64,000 nt of DNA from JBFMHP01 sp040752855 (GTDB lineage: Bacteria; Pseudomonadota; Gammaproteobacteria; RBG-16-57-12). Below are positions 61,811 through 64,000 of the stretch, piece by piece. The position numbers and the translations under genes are program-made. The notes beneath the pieces were generated by a model, which saw nothing but the letters and a program-made list of their open reading frames with translations, was not told where the DNA came from and searched no databases. Numbering within the stretch: position 1 is the stretch's first letter; each line of letters opens with the position of its first letter. The stretch covers positions 7,800-71,799 of the forward strand of contig JBFMHP010000039.1 of the NCBI GenBank assembly GCA_040752855.1, written 5' to 3'.

Positions 61811-63808
61811 CTAAAAGACCTGGGTCACTTGATTAGAGCAGATCGCCCCATCAGTGGTACACACTTGATAGACAAGTGTGTGCGCCCCCTTGAGGCCGGT
61901 CCGGTCGGTATATCTACCGTTGTTCAGTACCGTGCGATAATTCACGAGATTACCGCCGTCCACCTTGCGTTTGATTACAACCTTTGGGTATGCGGCAGCG
62001 CCTGACCAGTTAAGATCAACGATAATCGATCCTCTTGATAGATAGCCGGTTGAGGAAAGAATAATACTTTGGGGTGCCGTCTTTTCGTACGAAAAGCTCA
62101 TAGTCGAGGCGGACGTGCTGATATTGTAAATCCGGTTACCGGTTTGCGTGACAGCACCTCCTTGGTAGGTGTCGGTGTTGGGGAAGGGCCCGGTAACAGG
62201 GTTAGCGTAAGGACCGATTTCGTATTTGAAGCCAGCATGCCAGAGATCTTTGTCATCACCACTGTCATAGCCATGCTCCAAGTCATACGCGCCATCGGCC
62301 TGGAGCAAAGCGACGCGGTAGTGCTTGCCATTCGTCGGCCAGCCGGGTTGGCCTGGATAACCCTCGTTGCTATAGTCTGCAAGGCTGTCATCAATATGCC
62401 AGATGGCGAGTCCCCCTTGCGGCATTTTCAAATCAAATCCAGTGGGTTGGCGGTTTTCAACGAGCAGATATTCGCCCGAGTTATAACCGCGATTGATGAG
62501 GTAGACGCTCGCTGAGGATTCAACCGCCGGCAAGACGTAATTGCCGTTGGCAGTGATTGTTGCGGGAACAATCCAACCCATTTGGTATTTACTCCAGGCG
62601 CTCATGTGGGGCGGATAGTGCTGCGAGCCATCAAAACCCCAGGCATTTGCCATCATGTCATACGAACCAACGCCTGATCCTGAACCATCGGTATCGTAAA
62701 GATCGGGAAGACCGAGGTAATGACCCAGCTCGTGGGCGACGACACCGATGCGTCCGATTTCAGTGCCACAGGTTCCCCACAGCGCGGTGCTGATATTGTA
62801 AGTGCTGACTCTAACGCCATCGCTGCTCACCCAGCCATTCCAATTATCATTGGACAACACCCACTTATGTGACCAGATTCGTTGTTGATAATTACTGCCG
62901 TAACAATCATTCCCGCCCCATTCGGCGCCATAGCCGGAATGTAGAAAGGTAATCGAATCGATTTGATTGTCATGATCTTGATCGAAGTCGGTAAAGTTAA
63001 AGGCGGGATCGGCATCCAAGACATTCAAGGCATAGGTCAAGGCCCCATGGATCTTGGTGGTTAAGCCGCTATTGTTGTCGGCGTAATAGGCCTCAGTGTT
63101 GTCCACGGTGACCCAAGCGTAAACAGTCGATTCGATGGTGAGCACCCCGTAGGAATTTTCTAAATAGACGTCGCGTACACTTCCTGTTGGGGCAAGCGTG
63201 TGCGCGCCGTTATGATTCATCAACACATCGATATCGGCTTCGGAAGGGATGGTTCTGCCAACATGATCCGACCACCTGATCATAACAACCAGGTTGCGGA
63301 GCGTGCCTGACGCAGCGGGTGCGGTTGCCGGGATGCTTGCGCCAATCTCGCCAGACGCCTCGCCCGGCAAGCCGACGGGCGACCTGCCTCTGTCCGCAGG
63401 CTCCGGCAGGATGCGCGGAGCCAATCCTTGTGATGCAGGGTTATCGATCCCGACACGCAACCCGCTCGCAACCAGCCGTTTCGTGACCGGATCCAATTTT
63501 GCAAAGTAATACCAGCCGTTCTCTTGAATGACGGTAAATCCGTTTACATCGCTTTCCCAGTTGTAATGTTCGCTACCATTGATATGAAGTGTGATCACCG
63601 TGCCATCCGGTTGCGTGACTGTGTAGGAGTGCGGACTTGCGTTGATAGCCAAGGCACTGCCGCTTGCGGACAGAAACAGGAGCGCCGCCAGAAAAGTAAA
63701 AAAAACCGCCAGGATGTTGTTGGCGGTTTTATGGTTGCTTAGGTAGTGCACACGCCGCGCTTTCGAGGAGATCGTTGTGGTGGGATGGTAAAGCGATAGA
63801 CGGTTCAT
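61811..63808 (-). CDS. secreted M6-family metalloprotease (immune inhibitor A-like)
   Basis: The 665-residue protein has a long N-terminal signal region with hydrophobic core LAVFFTFLAALLFLSASGSA, a propeptide-like segment, and the M6 zinc site VVAHELGHYLGLPDLYD near residue 365, followed by YDMMANAWG. A C-terminal beta domain (about residues 580-665) ends ICSNQVTQVF. M6 peptidases are exported and degrade external proteins. The ATG at 63808 follows GGGAGTGTTT; a GTG two codons earlier is in frame. GC content is lower than in the rest of the window. The upstream 63815-64000 shows no gene. Confidence 0.87.
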   Translation of the reverse strand: MNRLSLYHPTTTISSKARRVHYLSNHKTANNILAVFFTFLAALLFLSASGSALAINASPHSYTVTQPDGTVITLHINGSEHYNWESDVNGFTVIQENGWYYFAKLDPVTKRLVASGLRVGIDNPASQGLAPRILPEPADRGRSPVGLPGEASGEIGASIPATAPAASGTLRNLVVMIRWSDHVGRTIPSEADIDVLMNHNGAHTLAPTGSVRDVYLENSYGVLTIESTVYAWVTVDNTEAYYADNNSGLTTKIHGALTYALNVLDADPAFNFTDFDQDHDNQIDSITFLHSGYGAEWGGNDCYGSNYQQRIWSHKWVLSNDNWNGWVSSDGVRVSTYNISTALWGTCGTEIGRIGVVAHELGHYLGLPDLYDTDGSGSGVGSYDMMANAWGFDGSQHYPPHMSAWSKYQMGWIVPATITANGNYVLPAVESSASVYLINRGYNSGEYLLVENRQPTGFDLKMPQGGLAIWHIDDSLADYSNEGYPGQPGWPTNGKHYRVALLQADGAYDLEHGYDSGDDKDLWHAGFKYEIGPYANPVTGPFPNTDTYQGGAVTQTGNRIYNISTSASTMSFSYEKTAPQSIILSSTGYLSRGSIIVDLNWSGAAAYPKVVIKRKVDGGNLVNYRTVLNNGRYTDRTGLKGAHTLVYQVCTTDGAICSNQVTQVF

Positions 63809-64000
63809 AAACACTCCCTATATTTCAAATGTCATTCATTGCTACGTATAAGGTACACATTGATCCGGCAGGATTTACTAAGACGATTGGCAGTAAAGCC
63901 TCATTCAGATCCACCCCCAATGTTGGGAACAAGTGCCATTGGGCTTCGTCCCCCTTTAATTGTTGACATGACTGCTGCTCCCCGAAGTTTGGTTAAAATG

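Noticed and set aside
63963..64000. Start of a plus-strand gene at the right edge (TTGACA and a final ATG)
   Set aside because: The -10 spacing is poor and no codons follow inside the window, so nothing can be supported.

Overview
The window is a high-GC chromosomal segment from a gammaproteobacterium. Lineage markers are the two-subunit B12-dependent ribonucleotide reductase NrdJa/NrdJb, fused MnmC, RsmJ, the mutY-yggX pair, nudE-cysQ, YjgN/DUF898 and DUF853. A Chromatiales-like relative is plausible, but that is inference; no rRNA gene is present. There is one tRNA gene (Phe-GAA) and no CRISPR array, integrase or intact insertion sequence.

Layout. (1) 1-3.4 kb is an AT-richer accessory strip on the minus strand: an edge-truncated GNAT acetyltransferase, a small membrane ORF between 41-nt direct repeats, a HEPN-like protein, and a frameshifted restriction-endonuclease-like gene. 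Short motifs resembling integron cassette boundaries precede two of these genes. (2) 3.5-6.9 kb holds nrdJb and nrdJa with NrdR-like boxes around the promoter. (3) 6.9-24.4 kb is mainly housekeeping and envelope genes: fructosamine kinase, nudE-cysQ, an OmpA-type porin, mscL, mscS, rsmJ, a yjgN-M48-amidohydrolase run, two genes that together look like a split DUF1631 protein, a beta-CASP nuclease, nhaA and a TraB-family protein. (4) 24.4-30 kb holds a secreted DUF4331 protein with a small lipoprotein, divergent from an ECF sigma factor and a ChrR-like cupin, followed by a DUF4198 protein. HupE/UreJ-like and NTF2-like genes lie downstream of the lipoprotein. (5) 30-45 kb holds a GAF-PAS-GGDEF-EAL protein, an HerA-like ATPase, small proteins, hsp20, PreP peptidase, a BepA-like peptidase, mnmC, sprT and a GIY-YIG protein.

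(6) 45.2-52.6 kb is a compact minus-strand cobalamin operon: btuB-btuM-cobO-cbiA-bluB-cbiB-cobD. Its leader is a cobalamin riboswitch, and a 10-bp inverted repeat can mask the btuB ribosome-binding site. It covers outer-membrane uptake, inner-membrane uptake, adenosylation, late corrin amidation, dimethylbenzimidazole synthesis and aminopropanol arm attachment. This fits the need for adenosylcobalamin by NrdJ in the same window. A 51-nt palindromic element lies in-frame inside cobO, adding 17 codons, and a second copy forms the 3' end of btuM in another frame.

(7) 52.8-54.3 kb carries tRNA-Phe, yggX and mutY. (8) 54.5-61.2 kb is a CzcCBA/CusCBA-type heavy-metal RND efflux operon with a His-rich membrane protein upstream and a lipoprotein downstream. 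(9) 61.2-64 kb carries a tandem 136-bp repeat, a bidirectional terminator and a secreted M6-family metalloprotease. Several dispersed palindromic repeat families sit between genes across the window.
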